A stretch of 64,000 nucleotides of DNA from Lachnospiraceae bacterium (GCA_015057025.1 SVFD01000002.1:248001-312000); one strand, 5' to 3'. Positions 35,131-44,609 are shown, numbered from the stretch's first letter. The notes: a model not told the origin generated them from the sequence alone. Numbers and translations are program-made.

Positions 35131-36717
35131 TTACAATGCCATCATTCTGACTTCTCCGCCGGATTTTACGAACTTACAATAGCGATAATCCTGCTTTACA
35201 ACCGTAGACAAATCATTAAAAGCTATTTTTGTTCCGGCAAAAACAGTATCTTTTACTACAACTTTTGCCGCTGTTTCATGACACAGCAGCTCGTCAATTT
35301 CGTCGTATTCTTTCATATCACTGTCAATTTTTTGTTGTAACTGCTTAAAAGCAATTGCCATTTCCTGAATGTACTTTAACTGGTCTTTTGACATTTTAAC
35401 ACCGGCAGCCAACTTCTGATTGGATGCTAATAATACAGGTTGTAATTGCTTCATACTCTTTTGATTATTAGCAATCTGCTCCTGTAATTCCTGATAACGT
35501 ACTTTAATTGCCGGATTAACACCTAATTCCAAGACAGTGTCCGCACCCATTTGTGAGCCTAATGTCTTTGCACTGATTAAATTGGTTGCACAGACGGTAG
35601 AACCGGAAATCAAACCTTTCTTTCCGCCAACATTTACTTCCGTACCTGCTAAAACCTTTGCATGAAGGATTACTTCCGTCTCCACAAATCCTTTGGCTGT
35701 AACCTCTGCATTTTCAATATATTTAGAAATAATATTACCGCCGGCTTTCAGTACGGCCTTTCCCATACCATTCACGCCTCTGGCAATGGTAATATCGCCT
35801 CCGGCTTCCAGTGTTGCGCCTTCCACAACACCCATAATTTCAATATTTCCTTTGGCTCTTACGGTAAAGTTAGAGCACACATTACCGGAAATTTTGACTG
35901 TACCTTCATAATTAATATCACCGGTGGAATTATCAACATTCTCTGCAGTATACACGTCAGAGACAAATATCTTATCATCAACTAACGTAACATGACCATT
36001 AACCTCACAATATGCTTCCGTACGGTCTTCATTTACGTAAATATTACGTCCGTATTTCAATTTAAGACGTTTTACGTCTCTGGGCTTCACCTGCTCGCCA
36101 CAGACATTAATGCCGTAATCACCCGGATCTTCCTTGGTTAACCGGGCAAGCAAATCGTCTTTTTTAACATGATTCATGGTATTCAAATTAAAAAAGTCTA
36201 CACTACCATCTTCATTTAAAGTAGGTCTTGCTCGCAAATCCGTTTTAAAAAAATATTCAATCGAGGCATCCGTACCATGACGCACCGGCAAACCATTTGC
36301 GATAATAATATCTGTACAATATATTCTTTTTGCAAGATATGCATTTATTACATCATCATCAATACCATAATTTACACCTGCATTGTGTAAGTCTGCATAA
36401 ATATCATCTTTCTCTAACTTAAAACCCTGAACGGAAGAAGGATAAAAACGAACACTGGCTTCCATCTTATTGGACGCAATATTAACAACCATCATTTCAC
36501 GCTCCTGATAGCGTTTGACAGCATCCAATTGAAATACACCCTTATCGGTAATTGACTGCACCTTACGATTTAATTCAGTGATTTCATAACTTATTCCTTT
36601 TTTCTGCAGATATTCCGCTAATTCATTAATATTAACGGGTTCTCCACCATTCGTGGCTGCATATATCCGAAGAAAAGTTCCTTCCGGACGCAAATCCAAC
36701 TGAAAAAATCCGTTCAT
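35131..36717 (-). CDS. FapA (DUF342) family polymer-binding-like protein
   Basis: 528 residues with the two-part DUF342 architecture: an N-terminal region and a right-handed beta-helix marked by repeats such as GDINYEGTVKISGNV, AKGNIEIMGVVEGA, AGGDITIARGV and AGGNIISKYIENAEVTAKG, then a C-terminal coiled coil (QEQIANNQKSMKQL). In Clostridia this family commonly occurs after sigD in the flagellar operon. The biochemical role is not established. Confidence 0.85.
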   Translation of the reverse strand: MNGFFQLDLRPEGTFLRIYAATNGGEPVNINELAEYLQKKGISYEITELNRKVQSITDKGVFQLDAVKRYQEREMMVVNIASNKMEASVRFYPSSVQGFKLEKDDIYADLHNAGVNYGIDDDVINAYLAKRIYCTDIIIANGLPVRHGTDASIEYFFKTDLRARPTLNEDGSVDFFNLNTMNHVKKDDLLARLTKEDPGDYGINVCGEQVKPRDVKRLKLKYGRNIYVNEDRTEAYCEVNGHVTLVDDKIFVSDVYTAENVDNSTGDINYEGTVKISGNVCSNFTVRAKGNIEIMGVVEGATLEAGGDITIARGVNGMGKAVLKAGGNIISKYIENAEVTAKGFVETEVILHAKVLAGTEVNVGGKKGLISGSTVCATNLISAKTLGSQMGADTVLELGVNPAIKVRYQELQEQIANNQKSMKQLQPVLLASNQKLAAGVKMSKDQLKYIQEMAIAFKQLQQKIDSDMKEYDEIDELLCHETAAKVVVKDTVFAGTKIAFNDLSTVVKQDYRYCKFVKSGGEVRMMAL

Positions 36718-36730
36718 TCAAATTCCTCCG

Positions 36731-37501
36731 TTAGAATTCCTCCAACACTCCTACATATTTACCAAGCTTAGTCTTCATTTTCTGAAGTCCTTTGGTATGT
36801 AATTGTGATATTCTTGACTCTGAGACTTCCAAAACATTACTGATTTCTTTCAAAGTCAATTCTTCATAATAATATAAAAGAATTACTTTTCGTTCTTTTT
36901 CGGTAAGAAGTTCTAAAGCATCCATAAGCATTTCTTTCAATTCTGCCTGCTCCATTACCTTTTCCGGTGCATCAAAATGTCTTGAAACATTTGCTTTTTC
37001 ATTAGAAATATCGGTCCCCATTTCCAGATATTCATTCAACGAAACAACACTGGTAACTTTCATCTGTGACTGCCATTCACAATATTCATCATCACTGATT
37101 CCCAAAGCAATAGCAATTTCATTATCCGTTGCCGGTCTTCCCATAGTACTTTCAATCTCTTTCATCGCCGCATCAATTTGACGCTGTCTTTGACGTACCG
37201 TTCTTGGAATCCAGTCCATTTTACGAATCTGGTCTAAAATAGCTCCTCTAATTCGTAAACTTGCGTATGTCTCAAACTTAACTTCTTTTCTGGAATCAAA
37301 TTTATCAATTGCGTCAATTAATCCAAAAATACCATAGCTTACCAGGTCTTCATACTCAACATTATAGCCGAGATACATACTAAGACGCCCGGCTACTACC
37401 TTTACAAGCGGAGCATATTCCAATATAATTTTTTCTCTGACTTCTGATGATTTCGTACGCTGATAATCATCCCATAGCCTTTTTCTATTCAGTTCATCCA
37501 T
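36731..37501 (-). CDS. sigD: Flagellar/motility sigma factor SigD (FliA/WhiG family)
   Basis: 256 residues. Sigma region 2 (YEDLVSYGIFGLIDAIDKFD and VKFETYASLRIRGAILDQIR), region 3 (MGRPATDNEIAIALGI) and region 4 (LTEKERKVILLYYYEELTLKEI and VSESRISQLHTKGLQKM) are clear. It directs RNA polymerase to late flagellar promoters (TAAA-N15-GCCGATAT). A FlgM anti-sigma factor is not in this window. Confidence 0.96.
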   Translation of the reverse strand: MDELNRKRLWDDYQRTKSSEVREKIILEYAPLVKVVAGRLSMYLGYNVEYEDLVSYGIFGLIDAIDKFDSRKEVKFETYASLRIRGAILDQIRKMDWIPRTVRQRQRQIDAAMKEIESTMGRPATDNEIAIALGISDDEYCEWQSQMKVTSVVSLNEYLEMGTDISNEKANVSRHFDAPEKVMEQAELKEMLMDALELLTEKERKVILLYYYEELTLKEISNVLEVSESRISQLHTKGLQKMKTKLGKYVGVLEEF

Positions 37502-37560
37502 GTAACGTCCTCCGCAACAAATGCTGCTTTCTGTTTCCCTTTATACCCATATTTTAAATA

Positions 37561-37821
37561 CTATTTCGAATTATCCTTCACTTTACTTTCTTCTTTCTGG
37601 ATTACTTCTCCTTCACCATCTTCCTCTTCCTTCTTTTCCTTAGGCGGACAATCCATAATAATCTTCATGGCAATCACACCCAAAACATAAAAGATAAGCA
37701 AAACAGCCAAGAGAATTAATAACATAATATATGCCTCAACCCTTAAAACATATAAAGTAATGCTCGTTATTGCGCCTGCAAGAAGTGTTACAAACGCAGG
37801 TAATAATCTGATTCTTTTCAT
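37561..37821 (-). CDS. Small two-helix membrane protein
   Basis: 86 residues with two membrane helices (about 5-24 and 30-55) and a strongly acidic/basic C-terminal tail (PPKEKKEEEDGEGEV and KEESKVKDNSK). I do not recognise a family. It lies between cheD and sigD, 16 bases from cheD, and belongs to the chemotaxis transcript. Its position fits a small accessory protein of the motility operon. Confidence 0.65.
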   Translation of the reverse strand: MKRIRLLPAFVTLLAGAITSITLYVLRVEAYIMLLILLAVLLIFYVLGVIAMKIIMDCPPKEKKEEEDGEGEVIQKEESKVKDNSK

Positions 37822-37837
37822 AAATAGTCACCTTTCG

Positions 37838-38323
37838 CTAAATAACAACTTCATCTCTTCCTACAGAACGAATAACCAATTCTCCGTTTTGCGGATCAAA
37901 AATTATGGTTCGACCATAATTTTTTCCGGTATCTTCTGCTAAAATAGGGATATTTAACTCCTTAAGCTTTGCTTTGCTGGCCTCTACATTTTGTTCACCC
38001 ACTCTTACCATATCAGATTTGTTCTGAAAAGCAAACATTTGGGCTCCGCCCGCAATTTTAGCAACCATTCGGCTACGGGATGCCCCCTGTAATACCATTT
38101 GGCGCACCAATTCCTCAATACCGGTATCCGCGAACTTATAGATATTAGAATTATTTTTAATTGTTTTACTATTTGGTAGCATGACATGGGCAAGACCGCC
38201 AATCTGTGTAATCGGATCACGTATTGCCACACCTACACAGGAACCCAGCCCTAATGTGGTAATTTTATCCGGGCTTTTACATACATTCAAATCTGCCATG
38301 CCAACTTTAATCGTCTGACTCAT
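37838..38323 (-). CDS. cheD: Chemoreceptor glutamine deamidase CheD
   Basis: 161 residues. The catalytic cysteine is in GLGSCVGVAI, the histidine in GGLAHVMLP, with the conserved threonine further on. It deamidates receptor glutamines and stimulates CheC, encoded upstream, linking adaptation with CheY-P hydrolysis. Confidence 0.95.
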   Translation of the reverse strand: MSQTIKVGMADLNVCKSPDKITTLGLGSCVGVAIRDPITQIGGLAHVMLPNSKTIKNNSNIYKFADTGIEELVRQMVLQGASRSRMVAKIAGGAQMFAFQNKSDMVRVGEQNVEASKAKLKELNIPILAEDTGKNYGRTIIFDPQNGELVIRSVGRDEVVI

Positions 38324-38344
38324 TTAACAACCTTTCAGCAAAGC

Positions 38345-38950
38345 TTACATGCCAAGCGCAGATAAAATTTTATCATAAGAATCCAAATCGGGAACCAGAA
38401 TAAAATAACCATCCAATCCCTCAAAAAACTGTGTCTGAATTAAAAGCAGTTTATCTCCCATAGTTCCAAACTCAATAGCAGGTACACTAAGAATCGCCCC
38501 GGCCATATCAATACTTAACGCTGGTACTGACGGATAAATAACAAGCTGTGTTAACATTGACAAAGAATTCAGATACGATGCCGTAATAATATTGCCGATT
38601 TCTTTCAGTGCTGACTGTTCCATCTCACTTAATTCTTCACCGGTTACTTCCATGCCCATAAGCTTAGAAATTAGTTTTCTTGCCGAATCCTTATTGAGTA
38701 AAAACAGAATGCTTCCTGTGATATCACCTTCAACCATTAGGTAAATACCAGCCATAATCTGTTCTTCTCCGCCCATAATGGTTCCTACCTCGGAAAATTC
38801 TAACAACCGAACCTGTGGTACAGCCATATCAACCTTACAACCAAGCATCTGGGCCAAAGCCGTTGTAGCATTACCGGCACCAATATTACCGATTTCTCTT
38901 AATACATCATAAAATTCCTGATTCAAATTATCTAAATCAATTCTGGACAT
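38345..38950 (-). CDS. cheC: CheY-P phosphatase CheC
   Basis: 201 residues with two copies of the phosphatase signature: EIGNIGAGNATTALAQMLG near residue 20 and LKEIGNIITASYLNSL near residue 125 (Glu and Asn catalytic pair in each). It lacks the FliN-like end of FliY. It lies between cheW and cheD, as in Bacillus. Confidence 0.95.
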   Translation of the reverse strand: MSRIDLDNLNQEFYDVLREIGNIGAGNATTALAQMLGCKVDMAVPQVRLLEFSEVGTIMGGEEQIMAGIYLMVEGDITGSILFLLNKDSARKLISKLMGMEVTGEELSEMEQSALKEIGNIITASYLNSLSMLTQLVIYPSVPALSIDMAGAILSVPAIEFGTMGDKLLLIQTQFFEGLDGYFILVPDLDSYDKILSALGM

Positions 38951-38965
38951 ACAATTATGCCTCCA

Positions 38966-39415
38966 TTAGTTCTTTTCAGCTACAACCTCATTTACATCCA
39001 AAAGCGAAATCAGATTGTCGCCATCTTTTCCTACTCCCAACAAAAAATTCTGTGTAGGATCAGAAGGATCACGATATACCTTTTCTGTCAAATCATTCTG
39101 AAGTGTAACCACTTCTCTTACCTCATCAACAATAAGGCCAACGTAACTTCCGTCAAGTTTAATAATAATAATACGGAATTTCTTTGTTTCTTCTACTTCT
39201 TCCATACCCATCTTTAAGCGAAGACTGAATACGGGAATTACTTCACCACGCAGGTTAATAACACCCTTAATATATGCAGGAACTTTAGGAACTCGGGTAA
39301 TGCTCTGCATTCTTACAATATTATCGATATGTTTAATATCGATGCCAAACATTTCATCACCCATTTTTATTTTTATGTATTGTGTTGTATCTTTTAACAA
39401 AGCGATTTCGTCCAT
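38966..39415 (-). CDS. cheW: Chemotaxis coupling protein CheW
   Basis: 149 residues of a single CheW domain (KIKMGDEMFGIDIKHIDNIVR, YIKGVINLRGEVIPVFSLRLKMG, IIKLDGSYVGLIVDEVREVV). It couples receptors to CheA. It lies 60 bases after cheA. Confidence 0.95.
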   Translation of the reverse strand: MDEIALLKDTTQYIKIKMGDEMFGIDIKHIDNIVRMQSITRVPKVPAYIKGVINLRGEVIPVFSLRLKMGMEEVEETKKFRIIIIKLDGSYVGLIVDEVREVVTLQNDLTEKVYRDPSDPTQNFLLGVGKDGDNLISLLDVNEVVAEKN

Positions 39416-39475
39416 TTCTTACCTCTTTCTACTGATTATTCACTCAGTTCTTATACACTCTTTGCAACAGTTTTA

Positions 39476-41545
39476 CTAAATCAATGCGTTTGCATCAAGA
39501 ATTAATGCAACTTCACCATCGCCTAAAATGGTAGCACCACTGATTAACTTGCACTTTCCGATAAATTTACCCATAGACTTAATAACGATTTCCATCTGTC
39601 CGAGCAAATCATCCACAACCAGACCTGCAAGACGATCGCCTTTCTTAGCAATCAATACAGTCATTTCTTCATCCGGTCTGCGTGTACTTTCCACATCAAG
39701 AACCTGATTTAATCTAACAAGAGGAATTACCTTGCCTCTTAAGTGAATCACTTCTTTACCCTGTACGGTTCTGACTTCTGAAGGTTCAATGCTTTCAATT
39801 GTCTGAACAGCACCAAGAGAAATAGCATATTTTTCGCCACCTACAACAACCATAAGCGCTTGAATAATAGCCAGTGTCAAAGGCAGACGAACAATAAATG
39901 TACTACCTTCTCCAAGTTTTGTCTTAGTTTCAATTTCACCGCTTAAGGCTTCAATTTTGCTCTTAACAACGTCAAGACCTACACCACGTCCGGATACATC
40001 GGATACGGTCTTTGCAGTAGAGAAGCTGGGAAGGAATAATAAATCAATAATATCCTTATCTGCCATGGTTTCCGCTTGTTCTGCAGTAATGGTTCCTCTC
40101 TCGATTGCTTTATTCTTAACCGCTTCAACGTCAATACCGTTACCATCGTCACCAACTTCAATAACTACGTTATTACCATCCTGATAAGCATTCAAGAAAA
40201 TAGAACCAACTTCTGATTTACCACGTGCCTTACGTACTTCTGCGCTTTCCAAACCATGGTCAGCAGAGTTACGAAGTAAATGCATCAAAGGATCACCAAT
40301 TTCGTCAACTACGGTACGGTCAAGTTCTGTTTCTTCACCTGTCATGTAAAGTTCCATCTTTTTATCTAATTTCTTAGAAAGGTCTCGAATCATTCTGGGG
40401 AACTTACTTACAACGCTTTCAATAGGCACCATTCGAACCTTCATAACCGACTCGTGAAGATTTGTGGTTACACTCTCTAAATATTCAATCTGCTCATTAA
40501 ACGCAAGATTTGAAGAACCAACCTCATTTGCAGCAACACTGACAAGAGAGTTCTTGGAAATGATAAGTTCACTTACCAAATTCATTAAAACATCCAGTTT
40601 TTCAATATCTACACGAACGGTACGTGTTGCAACCGGCTTACCGACTGCCTTCTTTTCTCCGGCTTTAGCAGGTGCTGCAGTCTTTTCATCTTTTACTGCA
40701 ACCTTAGTTTCTGACTTCTTGGCAACTGCTGTTGTTTTAGCAGGCTCAGTAGCTTCCAACTTAATTTCCTCTCCAATAGCCTCTTCTATTTCAGATACAT
40801 ACTTAATTGCATCAATCACCTTCTGTAACGGATGTTCTGTTAAGAAAATAATGCTGAAATCATTCTCAAATCTTTCATCTTCAATATCCTGTGCGGAAGG
40901 AACAGAAACAATAACATCGCCCAGTTCTTCCAATGCTTTAAATACCAAAAATGCACGTGCAGCCTTCAAAATACAGGTTTCCTGTACATATACACTGATA
41001 CCGTATGCATGAATATTTTCTTTTGCAGCCTCTTCAATAACATGACGTTCCACATCACCAATCTTAATGTCACGCCACTTTTCTTTCTTGGAACCGCCGC
41101 TTGCAGCTTTTTCTTCTTTCACCTCAGCTTTGGGTTCTTCCTTTGCCGCAACAGCACCACCCTTGGTTTCAAGAATAACATTTAAAGCCTTAATGAGATG
41201 TTCATTATCATTAGTACCCTCATCCGCATTCTCCTGAATGGTTGCAAGATACTCTTCCAAAGCATCCAGACACTGGAACAATATATCAATCATGTCTGCA
41301 TTTACTTTAATTGCACCGTTACGAACCTCAGAAAAAACATTTTCCATGTCATGAGTCAAAGTTTGCATTCTCTTGTAACCCATTGTACCTGCCATACCCT
41401 TTAATGAGTGTGCAGCACGGAAAATCTCATTTACGGTATCCATGTTCTCCGCATCCTGTTCCAAGGCCAGAATCTGTGTATTCAAATTCTGAAGGTGTTC
41501 TCGTGTTTCATCAATAAAAATGTCTAAATACTGGCTTACGTCCAT
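39476..41545 (-). CDS. cheA: Chemotaxis histidine kinase CheA
   Basis: 689 residues in the usual five domains: Hpt with phospho-acceptor His46 (AAHSLKGMAGTMGY), P2 CheY-binding domain (about 155-250), a Lys/Ala-rich linker, dimerisation helices (about 310-375), HATPase (NSADHGLESAE, GDDGNGID, DVSGRGVGLDVV) and a C-terminal CheW-like domain (VVVGGEKYAISLGAVQTIE). Four bases separate it from the cheB stop. It phosphorylates CheY and, where a receiver is present, CheB. Confidence 0.97.
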   Translation of the reverse strand: MDVSQYLDIFIDETREHLQNLNTQILALEQDAENMDTVNEIFRAAHSLKGMAGTMGYKRMQTLTHDMENVFSEVRNGAIKVNADMIDILFQCLDALEEYLATIQENADEGTNDNEHLIKALNVILETKGGAVAAKEEPKAEVKEEKAASGGSKKEKWRDIKIGDVERHVIEEAAKENIHAYGISVYVQETCILKAARAFLVFKALEELGDVIVSVPSAQDIEDERFENDFSIIFLTEHPLQKVIDAIKYVSEIEEAIGEEIKLEATEPAKTTAVAKKSETKVAVKDEKTAAPAKAGEKKAVGKPVATRTVRVDIEKLDVLMNLVSELIISKNSLVSVAANEVGSSNLAFNEQIEYLESVTTNLHESVMKVRMVPIESVVSKFPRMIRDLSKKLDKKMELYMTGEETELDRTVVDEIGDPLMHLLRNSADHGLESAEVRKARGKSEVGSIFLNAYQDGNNVVIEVGDDGNGIDVEAVKNKAIERGTITAEQAETMADKDIIDLLFLPSFSTAKTVSDVSGRGVGLDVVKSKIEALSGEIETKTKLGEGSTFIVRLPLTLAIIQALMVVVGGEKYAISLGAVQTIESIEPSEVRTVQGKEVIHLRGKVIPLVRLNQVLDVESTRRPDEEMTVLIAKKGDRLAGLVVDDLLGQMEIVIKSMGKFIGKCKLISGATILGDGEVALILDANALI

Positions 41546-41548
41546 CTC

Positions 41549-42160
41549 TTATACCCCCACATTTAATATAATTTCATTTGCTATGTATTTTAAATCAACA
41601 GATTTATGTTTCATTTTATGTTTCTCTATACTGCCCGGCATTCCGTATACCACACAGCTCTCTTTATCTTGGATTATAACCTTAACCGTCTTCTTGGTTT
41701 GAAGATATTCAATGCCTTCCGTACCATCGGCTCCCATACCGGTCAGTACAACACATATAATTTCTTCATATCCGCAATCTGCAAGAGATTCATACATATA
41801 ATTTGCACAAGGTCTTACTCCCTCCCGATAGGGTTCATCGTGCAAATGTATCTTATGTACACTGCCTTCTTTACAAACCTCCATGTGCCATCCTGCCTTC
41901 GCAAGATATACATGTCCGTTCTGTAATATATCTCCCTCTTCAGCTTCCTTTACTTCCAATTCACTTAAGGAATCCAATCGTTCTGCCAAAGTCTGTGTAA
42001 AACCATCCGGCATATGTTGAACAATTAATACCGGTGCCTTTAAATCTTTCGGAAGTTTAGGAATAACTTCCTGTAAAGTTCTGGGACCTCCTGTAGAGCA
42101 GGCAATTGCAACAATTTTACCGGTTTTACGGGGCGTTTTGTAATTGTATGTTACGATAGG
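41549..42160 (-). pseudogene. cheB: CheB methylesterase domain, receiver domain missing, start lost
   Basis: The region encodes an intact CheB catalytic domain: ACSTGGP (serine), VQHMPDGFT (histidine) and GMGADG (aspartate), about 195 residues. The usual N-terminal receiver domain of about 120 residues and a linker are absent: the space upstream is occupied by a plus-strand gene. In the same frame, a TGA at 42161-42163 precedes the catalytic domain and no ATG, GTG, TTG or CTG lies between it and ACSTGGP; only ATC (42155-42157) and ATT codons do. Upstream of the TGA an ATG at 42202 opens a 13-codon ORF in frame. It could be expressed by a rare start or readthrough, or be a pseudogene. The shorter ORF from 42013 would lack the catalytic serine. 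Confidence 0.6.
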
Positions 42161-42202
42161 TCATTCACCTTCTTCTTGGGTTACTTTATGGGCGAACTTC
42201 AT

Positions 42203-42452
42203 ATGTATCTACTTATAGCCCATTTTACAGTTGATATTATATCACATACTTTTCTTCACATGCGTGCATAGTAACTATTTATGTTTTATTTTATCACTTT
42301 TTCCATAAAAAATAAAGATATATTATATGTAAATCAATCTGTATTTTGAATATATGTATATTTAATTTAAACAATATGAATAGGAACCGAATAAAACGCA
42401 AATGAATATCTTATATTAAAGTAATTATTTGCCTATCGGCAGAAAGGACGAT
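42203..42452. other. AT-rich divergent region between cheB and the ferritin-like gene
   Basis: About 250 bases with no gene on either strand. It holds the extended -10 for the minus-strand block and, for the plus-strand gene, TAAA (from 42366) followed after 14-15 bases by ACCGAATAA, which is close to but not identical to the SigD -10 pattern GCCGATAT. The start ATG at 42453 has AAAGG five bases upstream. Confidence 0.35.
42236..42241 (-). promoter_or_regulatory. Extended -10 promoter for the cheB-cheA-sigD block
   Basis: On the minus strand, TGATATAAT (extended -10, TATAAT at 42236-42241) has no good -35 element. The expected start lies about 27 bases before the short ORF at 42202. It could drive the chemotaxis genes after the ferritin-like gene separated them from the flagellar operon. 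Confidence 0.4.
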
Positions 42453-43796
42453 ATGTCAAATTTTAATCCCTTTGAAGAAAGGCCCATGTCCATAGAAAAA
42501 ACATTTATGGATTGGTGCATGATGGATCCAAAGCCATATAACAAATATGATACAGATCCTTATACAAAAACCCGTATTATTTTAATGAATGGTACAGAAT
42601 TTGAGGCTCAATGGTTTTCAAGAAACTTTTCACGCCATTGCGACGATAATGATTTGAGACGCGAACTGGCTTTAACACGTCGCATCGAACAACAGCAACA
42701 GAAGCGAATCTCCTGTCTGCGTCCCAGAAACGAAACCATTTTGGAAACTACAATAGCCTATGAGCAGTTAGCTGTAGATTTAACTGCAGTCCTTGCCAAA
42801 ATGGAATGTGATTGCAACGTAAAGAACGCTCTCAACTTTGCTCTGTTGGAAGACTTTGATCACCTATATCGTTATTCAAATCTTTTGGATTATGAATATG
42901 GCACAGATCCTCAAAAGCTAGTTGGCGGATACACGGAAATTATGCCTGCACGCCCTACTATTTCAGAACACAGGCATCCGGTTGATTCCATTTTTAAACA
43001 TGTTTGCAATAAAAAATCAGACCTACAAACAATATTAAATATCAATATTATCACAGCAGCCGAACAACAGACCATGAATTATTATATGAATGTGGCTCCT
43101 TTATACAGCAACTCCGATTTAGGAAGACGACTGTATCAGGAAATCGGTATGATCGAAGAACAACATGTATCCCAATATGAAAGTTTGAAAGACACCAATG
43201 CAACATGGTTAGAAGATTTATTGATGCACGAATATACTGAATGTTATTTATATTATTCCTGCATGCAGACGGAATGCGACCGTTATATCCGCCGTATTTG
43301 GGAAGAATGTTTCATCCAGGAAATCGCACATCTCCACAAGGCAAAAGAACTTTTATGGAAATATGAAAAGAAAGATTGGCAGCAGGTAATTCCCAATGGC
43401 AACTTCCCTTCCGTTTTACAACTTGGTCCCAACATTGAGTATGTTCGCAATATTATTGCTACTACCACAGGAAATACACAACGCAAAGAATGTGTCGTAC
43501 CCTTAAAAGATTTAGAAGACAGCGCACCGTTCTTCTATTATCAGTCCGTTGTCAATAATAATGTACCTAATGTAGCAAGTCATGTAACTATATCAAAACG
43601 TATTTTAAACAAAGGAATGGATTACAGATACGAGGTTGCTAAACATCCCATTAAAATTCTGGAGGACCGCAAATGTGATAACACATCACTTGCTCGGATA
43701 CCTTGTGACACGCCGGATTCTACGTCTGTCTGCGGCAATACTGCGCAGAATTGCGATTGCACTACCGACACATGCGCCGGTTCCATTACATGGTAA
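42453..43796 (+). CDS. Large ferritin-like (two-bundle) protein with Cys-rich tail
   Basis: 447 residues. Two ferritin-like helical bundles can be inferred from E-x-x-H type motifs: LLEDFDHLYRY near residue 130, IEEQHVSQYE near 245 and EIAHLHKAKELL near 300, each with partner glutamates upstream (ETTIAYEQ, HEYTECYLYYS). The C-terminal 40 residues carry many cysteines (CDNTS, CDTP, VCGNTAQNCDCTTDTCAG), possibly a metal-binding tail. No rubredoxin domain is present. The start at 42453 follows AAAGG; an earlier ATG at 42429 lacks a site. It is the only plus-strand gene inside the fla/che cluster and looks inserted there. Confidence 0.7.
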   Translation: MSNFNPFEERPMSIEKTFMDWCMMDPKPYNKYDTDPYTKTRIILMNGTEFEAQWFSRNFSRHCDDNDLRRELALTRRIEQQQQKRISCLRPRNETILETTIAYEQLAVDLTAVLAKMECDCNVKNALNFALLEDFDHLYRYSNLLDYEYGTDPQKLVGGYTEIMPARPTISEHRHPVDSIFKHVCNKKSDLQTILNINIITAAEQQTMNYYMNVAPLYSNSDLGRRLYQEIGMIEEQHVSQYESLKDTNATWLEDLLMHEYTECYLYYSCMQTECDRYIRRIWEECFIQEIAHLHKAKELLWKYEKKDWQQVIPNGNFPSVLQLGPNIEYVRNIIATTTGNTQRKECVVPLKDLEDSAPFFYYQSVVNNNVPNVASHVTISKRILNKGMDYRYEVAKHPIKILEDRKCDNTSLARIPCDTPDSTSVCGNTAQNCDCTTDTCAGSITW

Positions 43797-43823
43797 TAAA
43801 AATATACCGCTAAATTTCTGAGT

Positions 43824-43868
43824 AAAAAGGCTCTTGCAAAACAGTTTTCTGCTTGCAAAAGCCTTTTT
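43824..43868. terminator. Bidirectional terminator between ferritin-like and PilZ genes
   Basis: AAAAAGGCTCTTGCAA (43824-43839) pairs with TTGCAAAAGCCTTTTT (43853-43868) with one mismatch, giving T tracts on both strands. It ends the plus-strand gene and also the fliI-to-PilZ transcript coming from the other side. Confidence 0.85.
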
Positions 43869-43871
43869 ATC

Positions 43872-44609
43872 TTAACTATCTCTTTGTCTTTTCTTTCGCT
43901 CTTCTTCAAAAATATAACGAATATTTTCTTCGCGTTCTCTCGGACTAATATACATAAAACGGACACGTTGTTCATATTGTCCCGGATTATTTTCCAACCG
44001 CTTACAGCTTAATAGCTCACCGGCAATACACAGCCTTTTATTTCCGCTTTCTCTTCTAAGCACATAATTGCAAACCACAATCGTTTTAGGCTCAAAAGGT
44101 GTTGCCGATGTAAAACGCAAACCGCCACCGCTCAAGTCAACAATTACCGCTTTATTTCCTTTTATATCCTCATCTGCCAAAAATTCACCGTTTTCATCAA
44201 TGCCTCTTTTCTCTTCGTCAGACAATTCCCGAACTTCCATATCAAGCATACACGGAAAACGATAATATTCCCGACGCTGGTATTTTTGCAACGGACTGGT
44301 AAGTTTCATTTCAAGCAAATACAAAGATCCGTTTTTATAACGGTTACTCACCTTTGCATCACACTGAAACAAGCCTCTTGAAGTAAAAAAATGAATATGA
44401 TACTCGCCGTTTACAGGCAACAGTACCAATTTTGTTTGCTCAATAGGCATAAAAATTTCCAAACGGTCTTCGCCGATTACGTCTACTACTTTAGATTCGT
44501 AAATTTTCTTTTCCGAACCATTATCATGTAATACTCGTTCAATGGCTTCTAACTCAATCCTGGCTCCGGGCGATATGAATTTAGATAACAAAAATTCCTG
44601 TTCAATCAT
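43872..44609 (-). CDS. PilZ-domain protein, YcgR/YpfA-like flagellar brake
   Basis: 245 residues: an N-terminal YcgR-like beta domain (FISPGARIELEAIERVLHD) and a C-terminal PilZ domain with the c-di-GMP signature RREYYRFPC followed by VDLSGGGLRF (D-x-S-x-x-G). It would link c-di-GMP level to motor speed. The ATG overlaps the flhG stop by four bases. Coupled to flhG, it is the last gene of the upstream flagellar transcript. Confidence 0.9.
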   Translation of the reverse strand: MIEQEFLLSKFISPGARIELEAIERVLHDNGSEKKIYESKVVDVIGEDRLEIFMPIEQTKLVLLPVNGEYHIHFFTSRGLFQCDAKVSNRYKNGSLYLLEMKLTSPLQKYQRREYYRFPCMLDMEVRELSDEEKRGIDENGEFLADEDIKGNKAVIVDLSGGGLRFTSATPFEPKTIVVCNYVLRRESGNKRLCIAGELLSCKRLENNPGQYEQRVRFMYISPREREENIRYIFEEERKKRQRDS

